Positions 15,958 to 23,903 of a stretch of 55,179 nt of DNA are shown here, piece by piece. Under the pieces are notes generated by a model. It searched no databases, was not told the origin of the DNA, and saw nothing but the letters and a program-made list of their open reading frames with translations. The stretch covers positions 1-55,179 of the forward strand of contig DATAHR010000139.1 of the NCBI GenBank assembly GCA_036263035.1, given 5' to 3'. Position 1 is the stretch's first letter, and each line of letters starts with the position of its first letter. Source of the DNA: JAICYJ01 sp036263035 (GTDB lineage Bacteria > Actinomycetota > Thermoleophilia > Gaiellales > JAICJC01). A program made the position numbers and the translations under genes.

Positions 15958-16007
15958 TCAAGTACAACTTGAGGCTGGGAGCATAGCGCCCAGATCGGCG
16001 TTGTCAA
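15958..16007 (-). promoter_or_regulatory. sigH promoter with palindromic operator
   Basis: On the minus strand TTGACA (16007-16002), a 16-nt spacer and TATGCT (15985-15980) form a near-consensus housekeeping promoter. Just downstream, over the expected start point, lies TCAAGT-aca-ACTTGA (15972-15958), a perfect 6-bp inverted repeat. The promoter sits between the yacP stop (16033) and sigH, so sigH can be made independently of the upstream operon, and the palindrome is well placed to bind a repressor. Confidence 0.65.
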
Positions 16008-16032
16008 GCTCGGATTTCCCCTGCACGTCGGG

Positions 16033-16515
16033 CTATTGCCCGCGGCGGAGCCGCTCGAGCGCGTCGCGCACAGCGTCGTCGACCGACTCCGCGACGGTGA
16101 ACCGCTGCCGCGCGGCCGGCGTTGACGGCGCCTCGGCCGATGGAGCGGCGCCCAGCCGGTCGACGTACTCCCGGGCGCTCATGGCCTGCACCCCGCCTCG
16201 CTGCGCGACGTGCCTCAGCACCGTGTCGGACGAGATCACGGTCACCTCGTGGTCGTGCTGGCTGCGGTGGGCCAGCCGCTCGATCACCGTGTCCGCTGTC
16301 TCGCTCCCGGCGAACCGGATCCGCGTCGTCCCAACTGCGGTCTCGCGCCCGTGCCCGTCGAAGACCAGCACCACGCTGATGCCGGCCCGGGCGGCGTGGT
16401 CGACCGCAGCAGTCACCAGTCCCGCCCGCACCTGCTCGTAGTCGTCGGCGCCGCCGCGCACGTGGGCCACGTTGTCGCCGTCCACGATCCAGAGGGTGGG
16501 CGACTCGTCAGGCAC
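16033..16515 (-). CDS. YacP-like NYN-domain endoribonuclease (Rae1 family)
   Basis: A 160-residue PIN/NYN-fold protein related to Bacillus YacP (Rae1), a ribosome-associated endoribonuclease. Seen: 'WIVDGDNVAHVRG' with the first acidic residue, 'VVLVFDGHGRE', 'ADTVIERLA' and 'VTVISSDTVLRHVAQRGG', which place the acidic catalytic residues in the usual order. Its start overlaps the rlmB end by 8 bp, as expected for the conserved rlmB-yacP pair. Length is close to the family (about 170). Confidence 0.85.
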   Translation of the reverse strand: MPDESPTLWIVDGDNVAHVRGGADDYEQVRAGLVTAAVDHAARAGISVVLVFDGHGRETAVGTTRIRFAGSETADTVIERLAHRSQHDHEVTVISSDTVLRHVAQRGGVQAMSAREYVDRLGAAPSAEAPSTPAARQRFTVAESVDDAVRDALERLRRGQ

Positions 16516-17212
16516 CGCGACGCTGCCTGACCGCTTCGAACACCAGCACCGCGGCCGCCGTGCTCACGTTCAGCGACTCGACACGGCCGCGCATCGGGAT
16601 CGACGCGACCGCGTCGCAGGAGCGGCGCACGCGCGGCCGCAGGCCGCGGCCCTCGGCTCCGAGCACGAAGATCGTCCCGTCCCTGTAGTCGTGGCGATCG
16701 TATGCCTCGTCGTCCCCGGCCAGGTCGGCCGCGTACGTCCAGAGGCCCGGGCGCCGTGCCGCGAGCAGCGTCTCTGCCAGGTTCTCGACACGCGCGATCG
16801 GCAGGTGCTCCACGGCACCTGCGGAGGCACGTGCCACCGCGGCTGTCACGCCAGCCGATCTGCGGCGGGTGATCAGCAGCCCGTCCGCGCCCGCCGCCTC
16901 GCACACCCGGGCGATGGCACCCAGGTTGTGCGGGTCGGTGACCTCGTCGAGGGCCGCCAGCAGGGCGCGGTCGCGGCCCACCAGCTCCGCCGGGTCGGCG
17001 TAGGGATACGGCCCCACCTCGGCCACGACTCCCTGGTGGTCGGGGCTGCCGGCCAGCTCGGCCAGCCGCTCGGGCGGCTCGACCACCGTCGCGCGGGGCA
17101 GCCAGTCCAGCTGCTCGGCCGCGCGGCGCGTGGCGTGCACCGCCAGCACCTCGCGACGCCCCCGGAGCGCCTCGCGCACCGGATGCGTGCCGTACACGAC
17201 CTCCCCGCTCAT
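16508..17212 (-). CDS. rlmB: 23S rRNA 2'-O-ribose methyltransferase, RlmB/TrmH family
   Basis: SPOUT-fold methyltransferase; RlmB methylates G2251 of 23S rRNA with SAM. Seen: N-terminal substrate-binding part starting 'GEVVYGTHPVREALRG', then motif 1 'LDEVTDPHNLGAIARVCEAAGADGLL', motif 2 'IFVLGAEGRGLRP' and motif 3 'IPMRGRVESLNVSTAAAVLVFEA' that form the knot. ATG at 17212 is chosen because it overlaps the cysS TGA (ATGA) and matches the family start; the frame extends 45 nt upstream. 234 residues, normal length. Confidence 0.93.
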   Translation of the reverse strand: MSGEVVYGTHPVREALRGRREVLAVHATRRAAEQLDWLPRATVVEPPERLAELAGSPDHQGVVAEVGPYPYADPAELVGRDRALLAALDEVTDPHNLGAIARVCEAAGADGLLITRRRSAGVTAAVARASAGAVEHLPIARVENLAETLLAARRPGLWTYAADLAGDDEAYDRHDYRDGTIFVLGAEGRGLRPRVRRSCDAVASIPMRGRVESLNVSTAAAVLVFEAVRQRRGA

Positions 17213-18504
17213 GCCCGGTAGAGCGCGGTGCCGTCGGGCGTGTCGCGCACCTCCCACCCGGCCGCCTCGATCTCGTCGCGAAGGGCGTCGGCACGGGCGA
17301 AGTCGCGGCCTGCGCGTGCCTCGTCCCGCTCACGCGCCTTCGCCACGAGCTCCGCGGGCGCGTCCGGCTCCTCGGCGAGTGAGCCGAGCCCGAGCACGCC
17401 CAGCACCTCGGCCACCGTTCCGGACGCCTCCGGCGGAGCGTCGAACAACAGGGCCAGTGCGCGGGGCGTGTTGAAGTCGTCGTCGAGCGCGCCGGCGACG
17501 GCCTCGCGGAGCGCGTCATCGGTGCCGCCGGTGCCGTCGCGAAGCCGGTTGCGGAGTGTGCCCGCCGCGGCGCGGGCCTGCTCGAGCACCTCGTCGGTGT
17601 AGTCGATCGGCGCGGTGTAGTGGCCGCGCAGGAAGAACATGATCAGGGTCTCGGCGCCCCACCGGTCGAGCGCCGCATGCAGCGGCTCGATGTTGCCGAC
17701 CGACTTCGACATCTTCTCGCCGCCGAGGCGCAGCATCCCGTTGTGGGCCCACACGTGCGCGAAGCGCCGGCCGGCCGCCTGCGACTGGGCGATCTCGTTC
17801 TCATGATGGGGGAAGATGAGGTCGCGGCCGCCGCCGTGGACGGCGAACTCACGCCCCAGCCACCGCTCCGCCATCGCCGAGCACTCGATGTGCCAGCCTG
17901 GCCTGCCCCTCCCCCACGGCGAGTCCCAGGCCGTGTCCTCGTCCGGCTTGGTCGCCTTCCACAATGCGAAGTCGAGGGGGTCGCGCTTGTGCTCCCCGCC
18001 CTCGGTGTCGCCGCCGTCGCGGAGCTGGTCGGTGCGCTGGTTGGACAGCTGTCCGTAGCGGTCGAACGTGGCGACGGCGAAGTAGACGTCGCCGTCCGCC
18101 TCGTAGGCGTGCCCACCTGCGATCAGCTCCTCGATCAGCCCGATGATCTCGCCCACCGTCTCGGTCGCCCGCGGTTCACGGTCGGGACGGCCGAGCCCCA
18201 GGCGGTCGGTGTCGGCTATGTAGGCGTCGGCCATCTCCCGCGCGAAGCCGTCCGAGGGCACGCCCGCCGCCGCCGCGGCGACGTAGATCTTGTCGTTGAT
18301 GTCGGTGATGTTCTCGACCAGCGTCACGCGCTGGTTCCCCCACTCGAGGTAGCGCTTCATCAGCATCGACACCACGAAGGGCCGCGCGTTTCCGATGTGG
18401 ATGCGGTTGTAGACCGTCGGCCCGCAGAAGTACATGCCGATGCTTCCGTCCGGCCCCGGCTCGAGCTCGCGGGTCTCTCTGGTGAGGGAGTCGCGGAGCC
18501 TCAT
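17209..18504 (-). CDS. cysS: Cysteinyl-tRNA synthetase
   Basis: Class I synthetase that charges tRNA-Cys. Seen: 'MYFCGPTVYNRIHIGNARPFV' (zinc-ligand Cys and HIGH-type HIGN), 'NITDINDKI', 'GWHIECSAM' and 'FPHHENEIAQSQA' (zinc ligands Cys, His, Glu), and KMSKS in 'GGEKMSKSVGN'. At 431 residues it is slightly shorter than typical (about 460). Overlaps gltX by 4 bp upstream and rlmB by 4 bp downstream, so the block is one translationally coupled operon. The Bacillus neighbours cysE and mrnC are missing. Confidence 0.97.
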   Translation of the reverse strand: MRLRDSLTRETRELEPGPDGSIGMYFCGPTVYNRIHIGNARPFVVSMLMKRYLEWGNQRVTLVENITDINDKIYVAAAAAGVPSDGFAREMADAYIADTDRLGLGRPDREPRATETVGEIIGLIEELIAGGHAYEADGDVYFAVATFDRYGQLSNQRTDQLRDGGDTEGGEHKRDPLDFALWKATKPDEDTAWDSPWGRGRPGWHIECSAMAERWLGREFAVHGGGRDLIFPHHENEIAQSQAAGRRFAHVWAHNGMLRLGGEKMSKSVGNIEPLHAALDRWGAETLIMFFLRGHYTAPIDYTDEVLEQARAAAGTLRNRLRDGTGGTDDALREAVAGALDDDFNTPRALALLFDAPPEASGTVAEVLGVLGLGSLAEEPDAPAELVAKARERDEARAGRDFARADALRDEIEAAGWEVRDTPDGTALYRA

Positions 18505-19616
18505 GCAGCCCGCCGGATCGCCTCGTCACGCGGCAGCGCCGCCAGCACCGCCCACAGCTCGGGCCCACGCTCGCGGCCGGTCAGCGCCACGCGGGCCTCG
18601 CGCAGTGGCACACCGGCGCTGCGCAGCTCGTCCACCAGCGCGCGGGCGTCCTGCTCCGACAGCCGGTCCGGATAGCGACCACGAATTGTTGCCAGCTCAG
18701 GCACCGGATGCGGCTCCGGCGGCTGGGAGACGCAGGCGACGAGGTCGGCGGCCTCCGCGAGCGTGTGGGCACCGCGAAGCGCGGGTGCCAGCGCGGTGAC
18801 GAGGGCCGGGTCGGCGCCCGGCGCGAAGGCTGTCACCCGCTCCGCCAGCTGCTCCGGCGGCAGCGCGGCCAAGTGCGCCGTCGACAGGGCGCGCAGGCGG
18901 GACGGCTCGAGCACGATCTCCCCGCGCGCGAGGCGCGACTCGTCAAACCGCGAGACCAGCTCGTCCCAGCCCATCACGTCGCCCGGCCCGGACGTGGCGA
19001 CGAGCGCAAGCAGATTGACCACCGCCTCCGGCGGGTAGCCCTCCGCGCGCAGCGACGCGATCGACGAGGCGCCGGCCCGCTTCGAGAGCTTGCCGCCGTC
19101 CCCCTCCTGCACCAGAGCGTGGTGCATGAACTCGGGTGGCTCGGCGCCGAGCGCGCGGATCGCCGCGACCTGGAGCGCCGTGTTCGGCAGGTGGTCGTTG
19201 CCTCGGATGACGTGGGTGATGCCGAAGTCGACGTCGTCCACGGCGGACGCCCACCGGTAGGTCGGCCGGCCGTCGGAGCGGACGATCACGAACTCGCTCG
19301 CGCCAGGCGCGGACAGCCACACGGCGCCGTCGCGGGTGTAGGCGCCCTGCGCGGTTGCCGCCGCGTCGAGGTGACGTGCACGGCGGTCGCTCTGGCGAAC
19401 GGGGCCTTCGTCCCACTCCAGGCCGAGCCACCGCAGGTCGCGCTCGATCTCCTCCTGCGCGCCGGGGAGCTCGCGCTCGTCGTCGGTATCGTCGATGCGC
19501 AGGAGCACGGTGCCGCCGTGCTTGCGTGCGAACAGCCAGTTGGCGACGGCGGTGAGCGTGCTCCCGAGATGCAGGGAGCCGGTCGGGCTGGGAGCGAAGC
19601 GAACCTTCGGCGACAT
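18501..19616 (-). CDS. gltX: Glutamyl-tRNA synthetase, compact form
   Basis: Class I synthetase for tRNA-Glu. Seen: 'RFAPSPTGSLHLGS' (HIGH motif), 'LRIDDTDDER', 'ITHVIRGNDHLPNT' and KLSKR in 'GGKLSKRAGASS'. At 371 residues it is about 100 shorter than usual. About 60-70 residues between 'QGAYTRDGAV' and 'FVIVRSDGRPTYRW' are absent; in normal GltX this part carries the C-x-C zinc-binding region. The anticodon-binding C-terminal half is also short. Active-site motifs are intact, so it is probably functional. A GluQ-like (queuosine) enzyme is less likely because the C-terminal domain is still present. ATG at 19616, 4 nt after the cNMP-binding gene. Confidence 0.88.
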   Translation of the reverse strand: MSPKVRFAPSPTGSLHLGSTLTAVANWLFARKHGGTVLLRIDDTDDERELPGAQEEIERDLRWLGLEWDEGPVRQSDRRARHLDAAATAQGAYTRDGAVWLSAPGASEFVIVRSDGRPTYRWASAVDDVDFGITHVIRGNDHLPNTALQVAAIRALGAEPPEFMHHALVQEGDGGKLSKRAGASSIASLRAEGYPPEAVVNLLALVATSGPGDVMGWDELVSRFDESRLARGEIVLEPSRLRALSTAHLAALPPEQLAERVTAFAPGADPALVTALAPALRGAHTLAEAADLVACVSQPPEPHPVPELATIRGRYPDRLSEQDARALVDELRSAGVPLREARVALTGRERGPELWAVLAALPRDEAIRRAA

Positions 19617-19620
19617 CGGC

Positions 19621-19977
19621 CTACGCTAGCAAGCGGGCGCGGGCCGCCTGCAGCAGCGCCTCGCGCAGCCCGGGACGCTCGGCGATCAGCGCGCGGATGG
19701 CCGAGCCCGGGACGACCAGCAGCCGGGCCGGCTGGTCGACGATCACACTGGCTGTGCGCGGCCGGCCGTCGAGCATGGCAGCCTCGCCCAGCAGGGCGCC
19801 TTGGCCGAGCTCGCCGATACGGCGGCCGCCGCGGGTGACGACGACGGTGCCGCTGAGCACGACGAACAGCGAGCCGCCGGTCGCACCCTCGCGCACGAGC
19901 ACCTGGCCGGGCTCGGCGTCCTGCTCCTGGCCGGCGTCGACCAGGGCCTGCCAATCCTGGGGATCGATCGGCTCCAT
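19621..19977 (-). CDS. Cyclic-nucleotide-binding (Crp-like) domain protein
   Basis: A 118-residue stand-alone cNMP-binding beta-roll. Seen: 'LVREGATGGSLFVVLSGTVVV', 'GELGQGALLGEAAMLDGRPRTASVIV' (the phosphate-binding cassette with G-E-A and R-x-A/S) and a C-terminal helix 'IRALIAERPGLREALLQAARARLL'. There is no DNA-binding domain, so it is not a classical Crp regulator; it may bind cyclic nucleotide and act through a partner, or be structural. It is first in the gltX-cysS-rlmB-yacP block, 4 nt upstream of gltX. GAGAAT 6 nt before the ATG is a weak -10 candidate. Confidence 0.82.
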   Translation of the reverse strand: MEPIDPQDWQALVDAGQEQDAEPGQVLVREGATGGSLFVVLSGTVVVTRGGRRIGELGQGALLGEAAMLDGRPRTASVIVDQPARLLVVPGSAIRALIAERPGLREALLQAARARLLA

Positions 19978-20050
19978 CGGGCGATTCTCGCACGGCGGAG
20001 AGGCTCACGACCCCGTCTCAGAGCGTAACGATTGTGCAACTCCGAGGTCC

Positions 20051-20083
20051 GTGACGAAAAAGTGCCCGGCACTTTTCCGTCAC
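20051..20083. repeat. REP-like palindrome, copy 1
   Basis: 33-bp palindrome: left arm GTGACGAAAAAGTGCC (20051-20066), one central C, right arm GGCACTTTTCCGTCAC (20068-20083), 15 of 16 pairs. The same right arm occurs at 44067-44082 with a similar left arm. It lies between the divergent cNMP-binding and dehydrogenase genes, so it is not placed as a terminator of either. Palindromes of this kind (short GTGCC...GGCAC core with A/T runs) resemble REP sequences spread by RAYT transposases. Confidence 0.6.
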
Positions 20084-20124
20084 CGGGCGGCGTCGGCGGC
20101 GGGCCGCGTCATACTCCCGGGCCT

Positions 20125-21228
20125 ATGGAAGCTGGTGCCCAGCCCGCGCGCCGGATCAGGGCCGCCGTCACGCACGAGTTCGGCGGGCAGCTGACGATCG
20201 AACAGCTCGATCTGCGCCCGCCGCGTCCTGATGAGATCGGCGTCCGGATCACCGCCTGCGCCATCTGCCACAGCGACATCAGCTACATGGACGGCGCCTG
20301 GGGCGGCCACCTCCCCGCCGTCTTCGGCCACGAGGTGGCCGGCGTCGTCGACGAGCTTGGCCAGGGGATCGACGAGGTGGCCGTCGGGGATCCCGTCGTC
20401 GTCACCCTCATCCGCTGGTGCGGCCGGTGCCCGACCTGCGCCGCCGGCCTGCCCGGCCTCTGCGAGAACCGGTCACGGCTCAACGACCTGTCCCACTCGC
20501 CCCTCACGCTCGGCGGCGCTCCGGTGCACCAGGGCCTGCGCTGCGCTGGGTTCGCCGAGCGAGCCGTCGTCCACACCTCGCAGGTCGTGCGGGTGCCCGC
20601 CCAGATCCCGCCTGAGCAGGCCGCCCTGCTCGCGTGCGGCGTCATCACCGGCGTCGGCGCCGTCCTCCACACGGCCGGTGTCCGCACCGGTGCCGCCGCG
20701 GCCGTGGTCGGGCTCGGCGGTGTCGGGCTGAACGCCGTCCAGGGCTGCGTGCTGGCCGGGTCGCCGCTCATCCTCGGCATCGACCCGGTGGAGAGCAAGC
20801 GCCGCTCTGCCGCCGCCTTCGGCGCCACGCACACCGCCGAGCCGGCCGCGGCGCGAGAACGCGCACTGGAGCTGACCGCGGGCCGCGGCCTCGACCTCGT
20901 CGTCGTCACCGCTCCCTCCGCGTCGGCGGTCGAAGGCGCCGTTGCCATGCTGGCCGACGCCGGTACCGCAGTCCTGGTCGGCCTGCCCTCCGGGACGACG
21001 GTCGCGCTCGATCCGGAGGTGATCGCTGAGCGCGGGCTCCGCATCGTGGGGAGCAAGGTCGGCTCCGCCAGGCCACACGCCGACGTCCCGCACCTCGCGC
21101 ACCTGAACCTCGCCGGCCGGCTGCAGCTCGAGCCGCTGATCACCCATCGCTTCGACCTCGACCAGATCAACGACGCGATCGCCACCGCCCGCGCGGGCGA
21201 GGCGCTGAGGGTCGTCGTTGTCCCCTGA
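20125..21228 (+). CDS. Zinc-dependent alcohol dehydrogenase (MDR family)
   Basis: A 367-residue medium-chain dehydrogenase that oxidises an alcohol with NAD(P). Seen: catalytic zinc site 'CAICHSDIS' and 'GHEVAGVV', structural zinc cysteines in 'RWCGRCPTCAAGLPGLCEN', and Rossmann 'AVVGLGGVGLNAVQG' followed by 'LGIDPVESK'. The motif set resembles class III-like aryl/alkyl alcohol dehydrogenases. ATG at 20125 is chosen over an upstream in-frame start because family similarity begins here. It overlaps the next gene by 11 bp, forming a three-gene catabolic cassette with the enolase-superfamily and aldo-keto reductase genes. Confidence 0.9.
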   Translation: MEAGAQPARRIRAAVTHEFGGQLTIEQLDLRPPRPDEIGVRITACAICHSDISYMDGAWGGHLPAVFGHEVAGVVDELGQGIDEVAVGDPVVVTLIRWCGRCPTCAAGLPGLCENRSRLNDLSHSPLTLGGAPVHQGLRCAGFAERAVVHTSQVVRVPAQIPPEQAALLACGVITGVGAVLHTAGVRTGAAAAVVGLGGVGLNAVQGCVLAGSPLILGIDPVESKRRSAAAFGATHTAEPAAARERALELTAGRGLDLVVVTAPSASAVEGAVAMLADAGTAVLVGLPSGTTVALDPEVIAERGLRIVGSKVGSARPHADVPHLAHLNLAGRLQLEPLITHRFDLDQINDAIATARAGEALRVVVVP

Positions 21229-22333
21229 CGAGACGCGCATTGCCAGCGTCGAGTCGTTCGCGACCGAGGACGTCGCGCTCGTCCGCGTCCGCACGCGCGA
21301 CGGCGCTGAAGGCTGGGGACAGGTGGCGCCGTACAACGCCGACATCACCGCGCGCGTGCTGCACCGCCAGGTCGCGCCGCACGCGCTCGGCTGGGACGCC
21401 GATGAGCCGGAGGCCCTCGGTCGGGCGATCCTGGAGCGCGAGTTCAAGTTTCCGGGCTCCTACGTCTGCCGTGCGCTCGGCGGCCTCGACACGGCGCTCT
21501 GGGATCTCCGCGCCAAGCGGGCGGGCGTGCCTGTCTGCGAGCTGGCCGGGGGCTCCCCGCGGCCGCTCGCGGCCTACGCGTCGAGCATGCGCCGCGATAT
21601 TACGCCCGAGGACGAGGCACGCCGCCTGGCGGAGCTGCAGCAGGAGCACGGCTACCGGGCGTTCAAGGTGCGCGTCGGCGCGGAGAACGGGCACGACGGG
21701 GACGAGTGGCCCGGCCGCACGGAGCAGCTGATCCCGGCGGTGCGCGCGGCGGTCGGCGACGACGCCCGCCTGCTGGTGGATGCCAACAGCTGTTACACGC
21801 CCGAGCGGGCGATCGAGGTGGGACGGATGCTCGAGGCGCACGGGGTCGTGCATTACGAGGAGCCCTGCCCGTACTGGGAGCTCGAGTGGACGGCGCGGGT
21901 GGCCGCCGCGCTCGACCTCGACGTCACGGGTGGCGAGCAGGACTGCCTGCTTCCGACGTGGCGGCGCATGTTCGAGCTGCATGCGCTTGACGTCGCCCAG
22001 CCGGACGTCTGCTACGTGGGCGGATTCACCCGGGCGCTGCGGGTGGCCGAGATGGCTGCCGAAGCAGGCATCCCGGTCGTGCCGCACTCGGCGAACCTCA
22101 CCCTGGTGACCGTGTTCTCGCTGCATCTGATGTGCGCGATCCCCAACGCCGGGCCCTACATCGAGCTCTCGATCGAGGACGACGACTACTACCCCTGGCA
22201 GCGCGGGCTGTTCCGCGAGGAGCCGACCGCGACCGACGGCCTCGTCGACACGCCCCGCGGCCCGGGATGGGGCGTCGACATCGAACCCGCCTGGCTGGAG
22301 CGGGCGGAGCACCGGATCACGGCAGCCGAGTAG
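21218..22333 (+). CDS. Mandelate racemase / muconate lactonizing enzyme family protein
   Basis: A 371-residue enolase-superfamily enzyme, probably a sugar-acid dehydratase or racemase. Seen: 'ALGGLDTALWDLRAKRAGVPV', 'YRAFKVRVG' (K-x-R where the family usually has K-x-K), metal ligands in 'LLVDANSCYT', 'HYEEPCPYWE' and 'VTGGEQD', then 'VVPHSANLTLVTVFSLHL' with the catalytic His. TTG at 21218 is taken as the start; it overlaps the dehydrogenase stop, and no ATG or GTG is near the conserved start. Substrate cannot be assigned; the dehydrogenase and reductase neighbours suggest sugar or sugar-acid breakdown. Confidence 0.87.
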   Translation: MSPDETRIASVESFATEDVALVRVRTRDGAEGWGQVAPYNADITARVLHRQVAPHALGWDADEPEALGRAILEREFKFPGSYVCRALGGLDTALWDLRAKRAGVPVCELAGGSPRPLAAYASSMRRDITPEDEARRLAELQQEHGYRAFKVRVGAENGHDGDEWPGRTEQLIPAVRAAVGDDARLLVDANSCYTPERAIEVGRMLEAHGVVHYEEPCPYWELEWTARVAAALDLDVTGGEQDCLLPTWRRMFELHALDVAQPDVCYVGGFTRALRVAEMAAEAGIPVVPHSANLTLVTVFSLHLMCAIPNAGPYIELSIEDDDYYPWQRGLFREEPTATDGLVDTPRGPGWGVDIEPAWLERAEHRITAAE

Positions 22334-22342
22334 CGTACGGTG

Positions 22343-23146
22343 ATGCCGATCGCCTCTCGCCGCCTGGGCCGAAGCGGGCTCGAGATCCCCGTGATCGGCA
22401 TCGGCTCCTGGCAGACGTTCGACGTCGGGCCCGAGAGCCAGGCCGACGTGAATGCGGTGCTGGCCGCGGCGCTCGAGGCGGGCACGACGCTGATCGACAG
22501 CTCGCCGATGTACGGACGCTCGGAGGAGCGGATCGGCGCGGCGCTCGGCTCGCTGCCGGGCGAGCCACTGGTCGTCACCAAGATCTGGGCGGACACGGCC
22601 GAGGAGGGACGCCGCCAGTTCGAGCGGCACCTCCGGCTGTACGGCGGGCCGATCCTGCTCGAGCAGATCCACAACCTGCGCGCATGGAGGCAGCAGCTGG
22701 AGTGGCTGGAGCAGGAGCGCGACGCCGGGCGGGTGCGGCTGATCGGCGCCACGCACTACTCCCCGAGCGCGTTCGACGAGCTTGCCGCGGTGATGCGGAC
22801 GGGCCGCATCGACGTCATCCAGATCCCATACAACCCGATCGAGCGAGAGGTGGAGCGGACGATCCTGCCGCTTGCGCAGGAGCTCGACATCGGGGTGCTC
22901 GTGATGCGTCCCTTCTCCCAGCGGGCGCTGATCCGGGCGGTCGACGAGCGCGCGCTCGCCGAGCTCGGGGCCGGCACGTGGGCACAGGCGCTGCTGAAGT
23001 GGATCCTGGCGGACGAGCGGGTTTCGGTGCTGCTGCCGGCGACGTCGTCGCCCGCTCACGCCCGAGACAACGCCGCCGCCGGGGCACCGCCGTTCCTGGA
23101 CGCCGACGGCCGGCGCGTGGTCGAGCGGCTCGCCGGCGTGGGCTGA
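22343..23146 (+). CDS. Aldo/keto reductase family oxidoreductase
   Basis: A 267-residue NADPH-dependent (beta/alpha)8-barrel reductase. Seen: 'SRRLGRSGLEIPVIGIGSW', catalytic Asp and Tyr in 'TLIDSSPMYGRSEERIG', Lys in 'LVVTKIW', 'IGATHYSPSAFDEL', 'IQIPYNPIER' and a C-terminal 'LLKWILADERVSVLLPATSSPAHARDN' cofactor region. ATG at 22343 is used (a GTG directly precedes it). TAGCGT (22331-22336), made partly from the previous gene's stop codon, lies 6 nt before the ATG, so the gene may be transcribed on its own as well as in the cassette. Confidence 0.9.
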   Translation: MPIASRRLGRSGLEIPVIGIGSWQTFDVGPESQADVNAVLAAALEAGTTLIDSSPMYGRSEERIGAALGSLPGEPLVVTKIWADTAEEGRRQFERHLRLYGGPILLEQIHNLRAWRQQLEWLEQERDAGRVRLIGATHYSPSAFDELAAVMRTGRIDVIQIPYNPIEREVERTILPLAQELDIGVLVMRPFSQRALIRAVDERALAELGAGTWAQALLKWILADERVSVLLPATSSPAHARDNAAAGAPPFLDADGRRVVERLAGVG

Positions 23147-23881
23147 TCAGCGGTCCGGCAGTGCGGCGACCAGCTCATCGTGCACCCGGCCGTTCGAGCT
23201 GACGAGCTGACGGCCGGCGCCGGCCGGCTCGCCGCGCGGCCCGGACACGCGGCCGCCCGCCTCCTCGACGATCGGCGCGACCGCCGCGACGTCCCAGTGC
23301 GACAGGGCCGCGTCAACGGCCGCGTCGAGGGCGCCCGCGGCGACGAGCATGTGCTGCCAGAAGTCCCCGAACCCGCGGGCATGCCAGACCAGGGGCTCCA
23401 GCGCGGCCAGGTCGTCGCCGTGTGCGCAGGAGACAGCCGCCCGGGAGAGGGCTTCCGTCTCGGACACCTGGATCGGTTCGCCATCGCAGAACGCCCCTGC
23501 GCCCCGCTCCGCCCACCAGCGGTGGCCGAGGGCGGGAGCCGAGACGACCCCGCAGACCGCGACGCCGTCGCGCTCGAGCGCGATCAGCGTCGCCCACACC
23601 GGGATCGCGCGGGCGAAGTTGCGAGTGCCGTCGATCGGGTCGAGCACCCACCGTGCGCCTCCGTCGGTCGCACCATGCTCCTCGCCCAGCACGCCGTCCT
23701 GCGGCCGCTCGGCCGCCAGCCTGCCGCGCAGCGCCTGCTCGACGGCGTGGTCGGCGTCGGTCACCGGGCTGCTGTCGGACTTGGCGGTGACGCGCAGATC
23801 GTTCGCGCCGAACCGCGGCATGCTCACTGAGTCGGCGAGATCGGCGAGGTCGAGCGCGAGCGCGAGGTCGTCAGAGGGCAC
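23147..23881 (-). CDS. Inositol-phosphate phosphatase family protein (HisN-like)
   Basis: A 244-residue magnesium-dependent phosphatase. Seen: 'PVTDADHAVEQALR', 'GVLGEEHGA' (metal-binding Glu), 'RWVLDPIDGTRNFARAIPVW' (the family signature DPIDGT) and 'SHWDVAAVAPIVEEAGGRVSG'. In actinobacteria such enzymes serve as histidinol-phosphatase (HisN), inositol monophosphatase or fructose-bisphosphatase; the 'GTRNFARAIPVWATLIAL' region is typical of the HisN group, but the substrate is inferred. GTG start at 23881 follows TAGGCT by 6 nt. The 3' end abuts the aldo-keto reductase stop (convergent). Confidence 0.87.
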   Translation of the reverse strand: MPSDDLALALDLADLADSVSMPRFGANDLRVTAKSDSSPVTDADHAVEQALRGRLAAERPQDGVLGEEHGATDGGARWVLDPIDGTRNFARAIPVWATLIALERDGVAVCGVVSAPALGHRWWAERGAGAFCDGEPIQVSETEALSRAAVSCAHGDDLAALEPLVWHARGFGDFWQHMLVAAGALDAAVDAALSHWDVAAVAPIVEEAGGRVSGPRGEPAGAGRQLVSSNGRVHDELVAALPDR

Positions 23882-23903
23882 CTCGCAAGCCTATGCGGTC
23901 GGG

